Assembly: GCA_016936575.1 (NCBI GenBank)
Contig: JAFGXQ010000172.1
Coordinates: 36,078 to 100,077, forward strand
From: Deltaproteobacteria bacterium
Lineage (GTDB): Bacteria; Myxococcota_A; Polyangia; JAAYKL01
Direction: 5' to 3'
DNA length: 64,000 nucleotides
The notes under the pieces are model-generated. The model did not search any database. It worked only from the letters and a program-made list of their open reading frames with translations, and was not told where the DNA came from. Numbering within the stretch: position 1 is the first letter of the stretch; every line of letters begins with the position of its first letter. A program made the translations under genes and the position numbers. Of this stretch, positions 1-9,663 are shown in pieces.

Positions 1-615
1 CAGAAACCATTCTCCCGCTTCCCCTTCCCATTCGCGCTCACCGTTAATCACAATACCCTCCGCCCATTCGCCGTTCAGCGGTTGTTGCACACGATCGCCG
101 CTGCCGACCCCTTCACGACCGTCACTCAACCGCATCCACTGTAATTCATGAACCACGTGACGCTCGGTAAACCCCTGTGACCATGTCACCTCGGCGGTTC
201 CCGATACGGACATCGCTCCGTTTCGCAGGTTGTCCCAGGTATGCTGCACAACGACACCAGCGGCATCTGTCGACGACACAGTAACAACATGGCGCCCTTG
301 CCACAGCTGTCCGTTATATACGCAAGTGCCGCCCACCGCGCCGTATTCCACCGAAATCTGCGCTCCGGAAACCGTAACCTCCGCACAGGGCAACTGAGAT
401 GCATAGAAGGCTGCCAATTCCTCCGCCGCCGCGTCCGCCGCCTGTCCCAATGTAAAATTGGTGCTGATTTCAACGGTTCCCCCCACAAGTGTGGCCGCCT
501 GGCTCGCCAGCGCCATCTCTTCCACCGCCACCGCAGCTTCTTCGCGAGTGAGCGCGTCGCATCCCAATAGTCCCCAAACGCATGCCAGCCACACCATGAT
601 ATTCGCTATTTTCAT
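1..615 (-). CDS. lipoprotein, partial (runs off left edge)
   Basis: This gene is absent from the ORF track because it has no stop inside the window. Reading the minus strand from an ATG at 615 gives an open frame of 205 codons to base 1. An AAGGAGCGGTT Shine-Dalgarno lies just upstream. The product begins with a hydrophobic signal ending in LLGC, a lipobox, so it should be an outer-membrane or periplasmic lipoprotein. The visible part has an Ala/Glu-rich stretch and then a beta-rich region. It is the last visible gene of the pilus operon, 30 bases after the preceding lipoprotein. I do not recognise the family and assign no function. The C-terminus is not visible. Confidence 0.75.
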   Translation of the reverse strand, partial: MKIANIMVWLACVWGLLGCDALTREEAAVAVEEMALASQAATLVGGTVEISTNFTLGQAADAAAEELAAFYASQLPCAEVTVSGAQISVEYGAVGGTCVYNGQLWQGRHVVTVSSTDAAGVVVQHTWDNLRNGAMSVSGTAEVTWSQGFTERHVVHELQWMRLSDGREGVGSGDRVQQPLNGEWAEGIVINGEREWEGEAGEWFL

Positions 616-645
616 AACCGCTCCTTGACTACTGCCGGTCAATTC

Positions 646-1362
646 CTACATATCCGTGAAAAACGGACTCTGATAATCCTCTTCCGTCAGCGGCTTACCC
701 TCGGCCAATTTCTCAAAAGTGCGAAATGTCGCCTGCTCCCGCTGACGCTTGGTATGATACTTGACTTTCGGAGTCTCATCGTTTTTCTTTTTTTCCCCTC
801 GCAGATTCTGAAGAGTACTTCCTGCACCGGTAGCGACGGCCGCCTCAGAAACCCTCTCACCGGGAACGGCCTCCCAAATATCAACACTCGCACCGCCCAG
901 ACTGCCTTCAAAAATCTTGATATTATATTTCTTTCGACTGGAATCCAGTTGCGCCAAATCCGCCTGGGACGATTTGGGAATGGCATTATTGATCATGTAC
1001 CCCGTTGAGAACCGCGTCGGTGAAATCTGAATCTCCCCGGCCAATTGCTCGACCAGATATCTTTTCACCGACTCAATCGAATGGGTGCCTTCAAAACGCT
1101 TCACCTTTTCGCTTGCCTGAATCGGCATCATTCCTCGTGGAAGACGAATACCGAACACCATGTGTGTTCCATGAGCAAGCACCGGCACATCTGAAACAAC
1201 CTTCGGCGATGCGGATGGCTCCTGTGCCGCTGAAACATCAACGGCGGGTTCCTCTGAGGCGGTATCTCCGGAACCGGGCGACGGAGCAGCCGGTTTATCG
1301 TTGTGACAGGAAACACAGCAGAACAGAACCACTGCTATTATTCCGAATACCCACCGCCACAT
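646..1362 (-). CDS. lipoprotein downstream of pilY1
   Basis: The product is a 238-residue secreted lipoprotein; its short signal ends in CVSC, which fits a lipobox. The track starts at a GTG at 1380 inside pilY1. I prefer the ATG at 1362, because GGAGGG sits at proper spacing before it and only one base separates it from the pilY1 stop, implying translational coupling. A Pro/Ser/Ala-rich linker follows the Cys. The middle (GIRLPRGM onward, with a stretch on strand-rich residues) is soluble, and the C-terminus is Lys/Glu rich. The position suggests a pilus or PilY1 accessory role, but that is inference from context only. The family was not recognised. Confidence 0.8.
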   Translation of the reverse strand: MWRWVFGIIAVVLFCCVSCHNDKPAAPSPGSGDTASEEPAVDVSAAQEPSASPKVVSDVPVLAHGTHMVFGIRLPRGMMPIQASEKVKRFEGTHSIESVKRYLVEQLAGEIQISPTRFSTGYMINNAIPKSSQADLAQLDSSRKKYNIKIFEGSLGGASVDIWEAVPGERVSEAAVATGAGSTLQNLRGEKKKNDETPKVKYHTKRQREQATFRTFEKLAEGKPLTEEDYQSPFFTDM

Positions 1363-1363
1363 T

Positions 1364-4300
1364 TTACAACGTCCCTCCACCCATCACAATAGACCAGGAA
1401 TCAATTCCTACCCGAGTGAATCCACCCTGGGGCACAGGCAAATCAATAGATTCCGTAATAATGGCGGGAGGCGCCGGTGTTCCCGACGGAGGCGGCGGAT
1501 CCATCGCGGTATCGCTGGCCTTCTGAACCATCAGCGCAAAACCTTCAACACCTCCGCAGGAGGGCTTGCGAACAATGCGCAATCCGGTCAACACATCACC
1601 CGGGTATGCAATGTAGGCAACTTTGGTTCCGCTGGAACTCACCATCTGGTCGTAATTGCGAACATCGGCATCATCGGTCAGCTCATTGAACCGTACTCCC
1701 CAGATTTTCGACCCGCCGTCACTGCACGCGTCTTTGGTGGCAGAACTACTGAGCGGCGTAAAAGTTGTAAAATAAGCTGTTTCCCTGAACACGTGAATGC
1801 GTCCGAGCATTTTTTCCCCCAACCCGAAAAATTCGAAACCGCCCAGAGCGCTCTGCCCTTTGGCAGCTTCGGTCACGGTTGAATCAGACAACATAGCGTC
1901 TTCAATGATTTTCAGCCCCGATGCGCCGTCAATGGTCAACGGCCGGGTATCGCGGTTTTCACCCAGCCACCAGTTTACTGTCGGACGCGCCCGGGTCATG
2001 GCCGATGAGGTCACATCATCAGAAGTATCACCAGTGGTTCCCTGATCATCCACGTTCACCGCAATGGTCGGCGTGACCGTAATTGAAAATATGCGATGAT
2101 GATCGAGGTTTTCCATTCCATCAATTTGCCCGGTGCCGAATAGAAGCACATAATTGCGTTCTTCATCCTGCACGATGGTCGGCGGAGCCAACATGGGAAT
2201 CCGGGGGAATGGGTAATCCGGTGACTTGCACGATGCACCGAAACACTGATCCACCGCAAATTCCGACGCATTATTTCTTGAGGCGAATGCGCCCTGCTTC
2301 CATGTTTCGGTGCACTCCAGCGTCACGTCGGGAATCTTGGTATCACAACACGCGGTCGTACCGATGTAGTTTGAATCGCTACTCAGGCAATCCTTGTATG
2401 GATAATGCTCTGCGAGCAGGGTATCGAAAAACACTTCAAGCTTCCATGCGGACGGGTCTTCACTACTCATATCGATGCGCCAGATGCGACCGCGATCATC
2501 ACCGATATACGCCTCATCATTCACTTTGCCGGTGATAATGCCATTGGGCACGATGGGTTGCCCCACCAGTTGCGCGGTACGCGCCTTGGCTTCCCGCGCA
2601 TCGGCATTCGCCCCTTTGAACAACGGCGAATCCAACAACCCGTACGGGTCATTCACGTCTGATTCAATTCCCGGAGAAAGGTATCGAATCAGCTTTCCGT
2701 CAGCCAGACGTACAATGTACACCCCGGTGGAAATATCCATCCCGCCGCTCTCGTTGGTCTTATACCCGCCGGGGAGTATCGCCACCGCCACCTGATGTGG
2801 AATATCACTGCTGACCGACGTATCGGGCGGCAACCCGTTTAGATACACATACGAGAACGCGGGACGTGTCAACCCCATTCCCATGGCCGAAAACGCAGCT
2901 CGAACCGCGGTTCGGCTGTCCTTCAATGCCTCGGCCTCATCATATTCGGCGGTTCCCTCGGTCAATCCGCTTAAATCTTCATTGGCGTCCGGCTCCAGCG
3001 GCGCATTCATGCCGAAGTTGCCGGGGGACAGCTCCCAACGGAATACCGGTTCGTGTTGGGGTCCTTTGGTCACATCCAATGCATAGTAGCCGTAGCCGCC
3101 TTTACCCAATGCGCCCACCACCATCGACCGCCAATATTTTTCCTCGCCGTCTTTATTGCTTTTATACAGCAGTATGTCCCCCGCCAGCGGCGGTGCGTCC
3201 ACACCGAACAGATGCTGATGTCCGCCGTCTTCAATGGTTACCGCGTCGTAGCTTTCCACATACGACACCTCGGCGCCGGACGTATCTGCCGAATACTTGC
3301 GCTGTATCTGAATCGGAAACTGGGTACCGATGGTGGTCAGCAGCGGACTGGGGACATATCCCCACCCTTCCACCGGCAAATCTTCATATCCGGCCATTTC
3401 AGACATCACATTGAATGAGTGCAGAATGCCGTCATTACTTCCTACGAACAGCAGCGGCTTCCGGTCATACATATATTTCGGCGCGGGGGTATCCTTTGTG
3501 AGCGACACCACCTGATCTGTCCATCCCTGAGATTCTCGAAACTCCTTGTATGAATCAATGGGAACGCGTTCCGCCGGCGGAGACAACACATGCGGCGTGG
3601 AATTGTAAATGTCACCAAGGGGGGTCTCGAATCGGTCATCCGCCGAATTGGTTCCGATGAGGTGCCGGGTGACCTCCGTTACGTAATCGGTCTCCAGACA
3701 ATCGCCATCCTCTGTAACGTTCAGATCGCAATCGGTCAGGTTGGCGGGGGCAAATTCCACCAGGCGTTCATACAGCCCCTCCTGATAATCCACATTTGTC
3801 GTATACTGAAAATCAGTGAACGTTTTCGCCGGATCCAACACATAAACACGTCTTCCCGCAGCGGTCGACACCTGTGCAGCCAGTTCTTCATGATACGCCA
3901 GGTATCCGTCATCATTGTACCCGCCGGAGGTATCGTCGGTATCACCCGCCCCCGAGTCATCAAATGTGCATTCCTGTCCGAGGCGATACAGATACCCCTG
4001 CCATGGGCCGCCGTCTGCAGAGGTGCGATAGCCGCTATTGAAGATGAACTGTGCTACAGAATCCGTGGTTGTCACAGTTGTCGCATTCGTTTCGGGGTTT
4101 CTGGCGGTCACCAATTCGGTGCGCGCAGATACCGTCTCGGGCGAAATGGCCTGCAATGCGTACTCCATAACCTTGGCCAAATCTTCCCGGCTCTCCACAA
4201 ATACCGCACCATGTTCGGTGCCGTCCGGGTCACCGAACTCACCACCGCAATTGTTGTCATCATCGCTGCACCACAGATACGTCCCACTCTCTTCGATACG

Positions 4301-6031
4301 CCAGGGGGGCTGAATGAATTTTCCTCCCGACGAATCGGCAGGGTAAAAAGAAGAATCCTCCGGCCATCCCTCCAACGCCAGCATGTTCAAATATTGACGA
4401 GGTGTTACCCAAACTTGATGATCATACGCATTTGAATCTTCAGCGGTTGCATTGCAGTCTGACTGACCAAGTTCTTTCAGAGTGATACAGTCGTCCGCCG
4501 GCGGTTCGCAGTGACCGCCGCCGCCGAATTCCGTAACCCAAGTGGGCGCGCCGTCACAACGATCGGGAGACGTTTCGGGGTCTTTGTCTTTCATGTTCAA
4601 CCCGATTACCACCAGGTACATGGGTTCTACCGAGCTGATATCAATGCTCGACCCGACCAACCGTTTCACCACTTCGTGCAGCTGGCTCACTTCAGTGGTG
4701 GTTGAATTGAACGGACAATTGTATTTGTAGTTGCTTTTCAGCGCCGTCCACGGTTCCGGCGGACTTCCGGGTTGACTGTCTTTTCCCGCCTTGTCGCAAT
4801 AAGCCTGCGGAAATTCCAGGGCATCGGTCTGAATACCATCAGTGATAAAAAAGACCAGCTTGGGCCGACAGTTGAAAAACATATCCGTCCCACCGTTATA
4901 CATGGGCCGGGTGGAAAAGTTATTGTACAGATATTCGCCTGCGTCATCGAACATGGCCGCATCGAACGAACAGTGATTGGGCTCCACCGCATTCAACACC
5001 GCCCGAAAATCCTGATTCGCCGACTCAAAATCGTCGGCGATGGGTACCAGCCGCCCGATGGCGGACGGATTCGTGTTGCGCACCCCTGCGTTCCAGTACC
5101 GCGAGGGGGAGGTATCTGGAATGGTCGCCGAATAGCCGGCTGTTCCAGGAACCCGCTGCTCGTAGGCGGTGATAAACCAGGGAATATCGCGGCCGTAGTC
5201 CCATCCGGCGCGGTGTTCATATGTGAGGTTAAACGTATCCCCGTCCAAATCCGCTTCAGACTCGGTCGGCGACGGCAGATTGTCAAAGGTCATCAGACTG
5301 AATCGCCCCAGTGTTCGGTACCGCTCCAGCAGTCCGTTGGTTTCCCGGTCCATAGCCAGAGGGTGATAATCCAGACAAATTTTGCGACCGTTCGTCAACT
5401 CATACACATCATCTGCCAAACACCAATAGTCTTTGCCCCGGTTCGGCGCCTCAATGACCTCTCCCACCGCGGTGGTGGGCAAATCGCCGATACATTGGTC
5501 ATATGTGGTGTTCCACATCCCCCGGCCTTTTCCATCCACATCGCGGGGATCGTAACAGTTCACCAACCGGAAGTGCGGTTCGCGGCTGAACTGCCAGTAT
5601 TCGGTAGTCATGTCTGACACTTCGTCCAGATAGCCGTTTTCATCCGTTGCGGCGCTCACACTAAGCCCGGAAAGAGTGTCCAGATCAACTAACGGCCGAA
5701 CCACCGCTTCTTCATAAAAGCAATGTTGAAAACTCTGGGGCACTTCACCCAGCAACGATTCCAGCACCATCTGCCATGCGGTGGTTTCAGAAGTGGGCAA
5801 CGCCGTGCCGTTCATCGCTTCGCACAACGTCTGGCTCATGTTGGTGCGTTCATCCGATTCCGGATTGGAAGAATTGTCCACAATTTTGGTCCAATTCATT
5901 CCCCGCCCGGTGTCGAGTAAGATGACCACATTGGGATTGATTCGCTGCCCCGGCAGTTGCGCGGAAGCGGAAACTGACAATGCCAGTATCAACGAAACGA
6001 CAAAAAACGATAGTCCATTCATACGGTTCAT
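1364..6031 (-). CDS. pilY1: PilY1/PilC-type type IV pilus tip protein
   Basis: This 1555-residue secreted protein has a signal peptide (first ~24 residues ending ASA). The N-terminal half is VWA-like, beginning NVVILLDTGRGM, with a later FFITDG strand. The C-terminal half carries the PilY1 beta-propeller signature (KPLLFVGSNDGILHSF) and repeated strand-turn blocks. PilY1 proteins sit at the pilus tip or cell surface and promote pilus extension, adhesion and surface sensing. The usual DxSxS metal site reads DTGRG here, so the VWA metal site looks degenerate. It lies last in the fimT-pilV-pilW-pilX-pilY1 order, 15 bases after pilX. The ATG at 6031 has GGGAG upstream. The length is within the range of large PilY1 proteins. 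Confidence 0.93.
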   Translation of the reverse strand: MNRMNGLSFFVVSLILALSVSASAQLPGQRINPNVVILLDTGRGMNWTKIVDNSSNPESDERTNMSQTLCEAMNGTALPTSETTAWQMVLESLLGEVPQSFQHCFYEEAVVRPLVDLDTLSGLSVSAATDENGYLDEVSDMTTEYWQFSREPHFRLVNCYDPRDVDGKGRGMWNTTYDQCIGDLPTTAVGEVIEAPNRGKDYWCLADDVYELTNGRKICLDYHPLAMDRETNGLLERYRTLGRFSLMTFDNLPSPTESEADLDGDTFNLTYEHRAGWDYGRDIPWFITAYEQRVPGTAGYSATIPDTSPSRYWNAGVRNTNPSAIGRLVPIADDFESANQDFRAVLNAVEPNHCSFDAAMFDDAGEYLYNNFSTRPMYNGGTDMFFNCRPKLVFFITDGIQTDALEFPQAYCDKAGKDSQPGSPPEPWTALKSNYKYNCPFNSTTTEVSQLHEVVKRLVGSSIDISSVEPMYLVVIGLNMKDKDPETSPDRCDGAPTWVTEFGGGGHCEPPADDCITLKELGQSDCNATAEDSNAYDHQVWVTPRQYLNMLALEGWPEDSSFYPADSSGGKFIQPPWRIEESGTYLWCSDDDNNCGGEFGDPDGTEHGAVFVESREDLAKVMEYALQAISPETVSARTELVTARNPETNATTVTTTDSVAQFIFNSGYRTSADGGPWQGYLYRLGQECTFDDSGAGDTDDTSGGYNDDGYLAYHEELAAQVSTAAGRRVYVLDPAKTFTDFQYTTNVDYQEGLYERLVEFAPANLTDCDLNVTEDGDCLETDYVTEVTRHLIGTNSADDRFETPLGDIYNSTPHVLSPPAERVPIDSYKEFRESQGWTDQVVSLTKDTPAPKYMYDRKPLLFVGSNDGILHSFNVMSEMAGYEDLPVEGWGYVPSPLLTTIGTQFPIQIQRKYSADTSGAEVSYVESYDAVTIEDGGHQHLFGVDAPPLAGDILLYKSNKDGEEKYWRSMVVGALGKGGYGYYALDVTKGPQHEPVFRWELSPGNFGMNAPLEPDANEDLSGLTEGTAEYDEAEALKDSRTAVRAAFSAMGMGLTRPAFSYVYLNGLPPDTSVSSDIPHQVAVAILPGGYKTNESGGMDISTGVYIVRLADGKLIRYLSPGIESDVNDPYGLLDSPLFKGANADAREAKARTAQLVGQPIVPNGIITGKVNDEAYIGDDRGRIWRIDMSSEDPSAWKLEVFFDTLLAEHYPYKDCLSSDSNYIGTTACCDTKIPDVTLECTETWKQGAFASRNNASEFAVDQCFGASCKSPDYPFPRIPMLAPPTIVQDEERNYVLLFGTGQIDGMENLDHHRIFSITVTPTIAVNVDDQGTTGDTSDDVTSSAMTRARPTVNWWLGENRDTRPLTIDGASGLKIIEDAMLSDSTVTEAAKGQSALGGFEFFGLGEKMLGRIHVFRETAYFTTFTPLSSSATKDACSDGGSKIWGVRFNELTDDADVRNYDQMVSSSGTKVAYIAYPGDVLTGLRIVRKPSCGGVEGFALMVQKASDTAMDPPPPSGTPAPPAIITESIDLPVPQGGFTRVGIDSWSIVMGGGTL

Positions 6032-6046
6032 GACTTACTCCCTCGC

Positions 6047-6700
6047 TTAATTTCCATATGCGCCGATGGGGCCGATGGTCACCCGCCCTGCCCCCTGCGC
6101 CCGGGCATTGACTACAAATCGCCTGTCCCAGAAAGACGGCGCCGTACCGAACTGGGCATCAACGTTCACACCGAATACATACCAACCGTAATTCTGTTCA
6201 TCAAAACAGGAATACCCGGGCGGGCACGGCCCCACCAACGGCAGGTTATACGTGATCACCGTGCGGTAGGCGGCGTAATTGCCATCGTCCATGTTGGTTA
6301 AATCGCCGATGCATCCCACGGTAGACCAGGGTTGCCCGGTTGCGCAAGCGCTGGTACTGCCCGAACTGTAAAAGCTTCCCGAAAGCGGTATGGCGATTTC
6401 CGCGTTCCAAATGTCATTGGCCGCTCCCACATTCGCGGCAGACGGGTCTGAAAACATCACCCGATAATAGTCAGGAGCCGCGCGCAAATCCGTGATGGCC
6501 ACCGCCATGCCGCTCTCCACCAGCGCCACCGCCTGGGTTGAATCGGCATAAGCGCCCGTGGCCCTGGCCTCCTGCTGGGTGTGCCGCACTGCCAACAACC
6601 CCAGTCCGCTGATCATGATGATCAGCAACAACACGATAATCAGAACAAATCCCCGTTCGCCCCGGCGCTTTTGTATTTTTTTATTCATCGATACGCTCAT
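6047..6700 (-). CDS. pilX: PilX-like type IV minor pilin
   Basis: The N-terminus has a positively charged leader and RGERGFVLIIVLLLIIM, a prepilin cleavage site (after Gly) followed by a long hydrophobic helix ending in GLGLLAV and a Gln/Glu-rich segment. The +5 Glu of major pilins is absent (Ile), as is common for PilX. The PilX_N-like region is followed by a Cys-containing globular domain. PilX primes pilus assembly with PilV, PilW and PilY1. The track start at 6715 overlaps the pilW stop. GGAGAG lies within that segment, so I take the internal ATG at 6700; 6688 is also possible. About 217 residues. Confidence 0.87.
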   Translation of the reverse strand: MSVSMNKKIQKRRGERGFVLIIVLLLIIMISGLGLLAVRHTQQEARATGAYADSTQAVALVESGMAVAITDLRAAPDYYRVMFSDPSAANVGAANDIWNAEIAIPLSGSFYSSGSTSACATGQPWSTVGCIGDLTNMDDGNYAAYRTVITYNLPLVGPCPPGYSCFDEQNYGWYVFGVNVDAQFGTAPSFWDRRFVVNARAQGAGRVTIGPIGAYGN

Positions 6701-6711
6701 ACATCTCTCCA

Positions 6712-7992
6712 TCAATACGTGATTGCGCCCGAATATTGAAAATCCGCCATCTGACTGGCGATATTGGGAAGCTTTACCTCAACGGTATACCTGCGGACTT
6801 TGTAATTTCCGACATCTTGAGCCACACCGCTGCCATCGACTGGAGCAGACGCCAATTCATCCTGAACCACCACGCCGGGCGAAGCACCCCGCTCCTGAGA
6901 CTGATCCGTACGCTCCATTCGCACGGCCAACGAAACGACAGCCGACCGAATGTGCTCCGGAAAAACCATTGCTCCAGTGGTCGCAATATCCGCAACGGTG
7001 GGTGAAATTAAATGAGTGCCCGTTTCAACGGTCGGAATCGCCAGCACGTTGGTCACCGGCGGAAGAGTGGTCACCGGCTGTGAATTCAATAAATCATACC
7101 TCGCCACATTGGTAGGTGACGGGTTACTGTTCGGGTTGTCAATGGGCCGAAACCACACCTGAAAATCAACCACGTTCTCGGCGATGACCACTGCGGTGGC
7201 GGCCGCATTCGCAGTGATAAACCCATCCACGGTTGAATCGGTAATCGCCCCGGCATTCTGACCATCGTAATCGATGAAGTACCGCATCAGTACATCCCGC
7301 GCCCCCGAGGAATGACCTGAAATGGTCTCCACGCGATACAGCGCCGCCTGATTGGCCGACACCCTTACCACTCGCTCCCCGAAAGCCCCGTCAATCAGCT
7401 CTCCCTGTGCAATCGACAGCACACAATCGGTAACGAACCCGTCGCCGTCATCATCGCTGCCCGGACTCACGCTGGAGACTTTCACTTCGTGGGTCTGACC
7501 GGTGGCGGTGACCAAATGCGCGAACGCATAGTCGCCGCTGAATTCCTTTTCGCAGATGCCCGGCTCCATACTGGACCGAATGGTAATGTCACCGGCGAGT
7601 ACATCCACCTCACCCTCATAAGTGCGATCGCCGATAAAATTCCCCACCAATACCACCGTATCCGGACCGGCATTTCCGCCGTTGAGATGCACAATCGGGT
7701 TGCGGTAGTACGCGTGATGGGTGCCGCCGCTGCCGCCGGTCGCGGTAACCATCGAATTGGGGTTCACATTTGCCCTCGGGTTCGCCGAATACGACATTCC
7801 CGTGCGCATAAAGTCAAACCGCAGCATGTCGATTCCCGCCCGTGCCCCCTGCGACGCTTCCACGATCATCTGCTCATTGGCTGCGCTCTCGGCCATTGAA
7901 CGGGTGATCAACGTAAGCGATGCCGCCACAATGGTGCCGATCATCAGTGCGATGAGCATTTCAATCAAAGTAAAACCGCGTTGTTTGGTCAT
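6712..7992 (-). CDS. pilW: PilW-like type IV minor pilin
   Basis: The leader MTKQRG is followed by FTLIEMLIALMIG, a class III prepilin signal with the +5 Glu. The long N-terminal helix runs into a 426-residue protein, matching PilW, the longest minor pilin. The periplasmic part is Thr/Asn/Gly rich and beta-strand rich. GGGGA is 7 bases before the ATG at 7992, so I prefer it over the upstream starts at 7998 and 8034, which would put extra residues ahead of the leader. It lies between pilV (10 bases upstream) and pilX. Expected role: part of the priming complex at the pilus tip. Confidence 0.9.
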   Translation of the reverse strand: MTKQRGFTLIEMLIALMIGTIVAASLTLITRSMAESAANEQMIVEASQGARAGIDMLRFDFMRTGMSYSANPRANVNPNSMVTATGGSGGTHHAYYRNPIVHLNGGNAGPDTVVLVGNFIGDRTYEGEVDVLAGDITIRSSMEPGICEKEFSGDYAFAHLVTATGQTHEVKVSSVSPGSDDDGDGFVTDCVLSIAQGELIDGAFGERVVRVSANQAALYRVETISGHSSGARDVLMRYFIDYDGQNAGAITDSTVDGFITANAAATAVVIAENVVDFQVWFRPIDNPNSNPSPTNVARYDLLNSQPVTTLPPVTNVLAIPTVETGTHLISPTVADIATTGAMVFPEHIRSAVVSLAVRMERTDQSQERGASPGVVVQDELASAPVDGSGVAQDVGNYKVRRYTVEVKLPNIASQMADFQYSGAITY

Positions 7993-8002
7993 CGGCATTC
8001 CC

Positions 8003-8629
8003 CTACTGTTGCTCAATTTTATTAGAAAAATCACGGGTCATGATCTGCTGCAGCAATAACGAATGATAATTCGTCGGCACCGCGCCGTTCGCCGCAGTCA
8101 CATTCCCCACCCGGTTGGTGCAATTATCCCACCCGGTCACATACTGACCAGCCTTGGGCCAGGTCACCAGGACCGACACATGATACAGATTACTGGGCAG
8201 TACATTTGTCGACGTGGGCCCATTGGTTGGAAGCACGCGATAGTGAACACAGAATTGCGCAGTGTTCACTGCGCTGTACTTAGTATCTGAACTGTTCGAT
8301 AAATATTCATCAAAACGGACAGAGCTGGTCAGCGGCTGCCACCCGGTATTCGTAGAATTGGTGGAAATCAGCGGAAAATAAGTGCCTCCGACAGTTGCCA
8401 ATGCATTGTCCCAGGAGGCATAAGACGAAATCTCATTATGCAGCCAGGTCATCGAGTATTGAGCGATATTCGCGGCGGCGGTGCGCTCCCGTCCGTTTAC
8501 CGTCGCATCCATCGATACCTTGTTCAACGCCGCCAGCCCCAGGGCTGTCACCGCAAAAACGGCCATGGCCACCAGCACTTCCACAAGGGAAAATCCGCGT
8601 TCTCTGCTCTTTCGCGTGGTTATATTCAT
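8003..8629 (-). CDS. pilV: PilV-like type IV minor pilin
   Basis: The sequence RERGFSLVEVLVAMAVFAVTALGLAAL is a textbook prepilin cleavage site, with Glu at +5 and a PilV-type hydrophobic helix. The globular part contains two Cys that could form a disulfide near the C-terminus. The track begins at a TTG (8647) inside the preceding gene. AAGGA at proper spacing favours the ATG at 8629, giving 208 residues. It sits between fimT and pilW in the conserved minor-pilin order. It is processed by PilD-type prepilin peptidase, which is not in this window. Confidence 0.9.
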   Translation of the reverse strand: MNITTRKSRERGFSLVEVLVAMAVFAVTALGLAALNKVSMDATVNGRERTAAANIAQYSMTWLHNEISSYASWDNALATVGGTYFPLISTNSTNTGWQPLTSSVRFDEYLSNSSDTKYSAVNTAQFCVHYRVLPTNGPTSTNVLPSNLYHVSVLVTWPKAGQYVTGWDNCTNRVGNVTAANGAVPTNYHSLLLQQIMTRDFSNKIEQQ

Positions 8630-8643
8630 GAACGCATATCCTT

Positions 8644-9432
8644 TCAATCGTTCGGGCTTACCAATTTAACAATCGGGTGCCCCCCCGCAGGCACAATCAC
8701 TCGACGGGTAATATCTTCAGAACCGGTCGGTGCGGCACTGTCGAGTCCCCCTGAGGCACAGCTGCCGCTACCTGCCGTAAACCGATTAAACCGCACATCC
8801 GCACCGCTGAACCATGTGCCTTGCGTCGCAGACACTGTCGCATTGGCGCCAATCCACGGTACACAGGTTTTCTGCCACCCGGCATCGGGATCCGGCGCGC
8901 TGCTGTCCCCGCATGCGGTGTTTGTCGCCTTATCCGGATCTGTTCGGGCCCATAATTGTCCTGTTCCGTTGTAACAGAGGGCAAAAGCATCACCGATGGT
9001 AATATTCTCGGTGCTGCAGGCACCCGCATCTAAAACCGCCACCCGAATATCACACATGGCCACACCCGCGTTGGTGTATTCCGGCAGCGCCAAATTCACG
9101 ACATTACTTCCCAGACTGTCAATCAGCTGAATGCAGCGCTTGGTATCAGCGGCGCCGTCATTTTCTATCGGGCCGTTGCATTCGGTGCCCGCAAGCATAT
9201 TCACCCATAGCTGATTGCTGCGCACTTCCACCACCACCGCCTGACGGGTTTTCATCGCCAGGGCACGTGCTTCGGCCATGGTTTCCTGAAACAGGTTGGT
9301 GACTTCGCCCAGTTTATTCCGGCTGGAAACCTGCATCATTTTGGGAACTGTCACCGCCGCCAGAATGGCCACCATCACCACCACAATCATCAGTTCCAAC
9401 AACGTAAACCCGCGATTCATCTTTTTTTTCAT
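8644..9432 (-). CDS. fimT: FimT/GspH-type minor pseudopilin
   Basis: The leader MKKKMNRG precedes FTLLELMIVVVMVAILAAVTVP, a GspH/FimT-type pseudopilin helix with Glu at +5. The following segment (NLFQETMAEARALAMKTRQAV) is the typical FimT/GspH helix that packs before the beta domain. At 262 residues it is longer than many FimT proteins, with several Cys in the globular part. I chose the ATG at 9432 over the track start at 9495, since the latter adds about 21 residues before the leader. It is the first gene of the minor-pilin operon. A GspH assignment is an alternative, but pilVWXY1 downstream argues for the pilus. Confidence 0.88.
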   Translation of the reverse strand: MKKKMNRGFTLLELMIVVVMVAILAAVTVPKMMQVSSRNKLGEVTNLFQETMAEARALAMKTRQAVVVEVRSNQLWVNMLAGTECNGPIENDGAADTKRCIQLIDSLGSNVVNLALPEYTNAGVAMCDIRVAVLDAGACSTENITIGDAFALCYNGTGQLWARTDPDKATNTACGDSSAPDPDAGWQKTCVPWIGANATVSATQGTWFSGADVRFNRFTAGSGSCASGGLDSAAPTGSEDITRRVIVPAGGHPIVKLVSPND

Positions 9433-9473
9433 GGACTTGCTGTACTCCTGCAAAAGCGTCTCAAATATAAAAA

Positions 9474-9489
9474 TGCAATAAATATACCG
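9474..9489 (-). promoter_or_regulatory. candidate sigma-54 (-24/-12) promoter for the pilus operon
   Basis: On the minus strand the sequence CGGTATATTTATTGCA has GG and GC separated by the exact sigma-54 spacing. It matches TGGCAC-N5-TTGCA at 8 of 11 positions, including the full TTGCA. The expected start site would be near 9463, about 30 bases before the fimT ATG. Sigma-54 with PilR-type activators drives pilus genes in many bacteria, which is why I note it. It is a motif match only. Confidence 0.35.
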
Positions 9490-9663
9490 CGCCACTCAAA
9501 TTTCACGCCGGGTTCGGCACCCGCCGGCATCGCCCCTCGTTTTCACCGCTATTTCCTTTTCAAAGAAATCATTCATTATTATAAATGCCCATGTAATACA
9601 CTTGGCAAATACGCAGATTTTTCATAACTGTGCATTTTTTTCATAGCAGGAGGCGAATCATTT

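Noticed and set aside
625-1008. Plus-strand ORFs across the 1-6 kb pilus region
   Set aside because: All lie opposite clear minus-strand genes and lack domains and ribosome sites.
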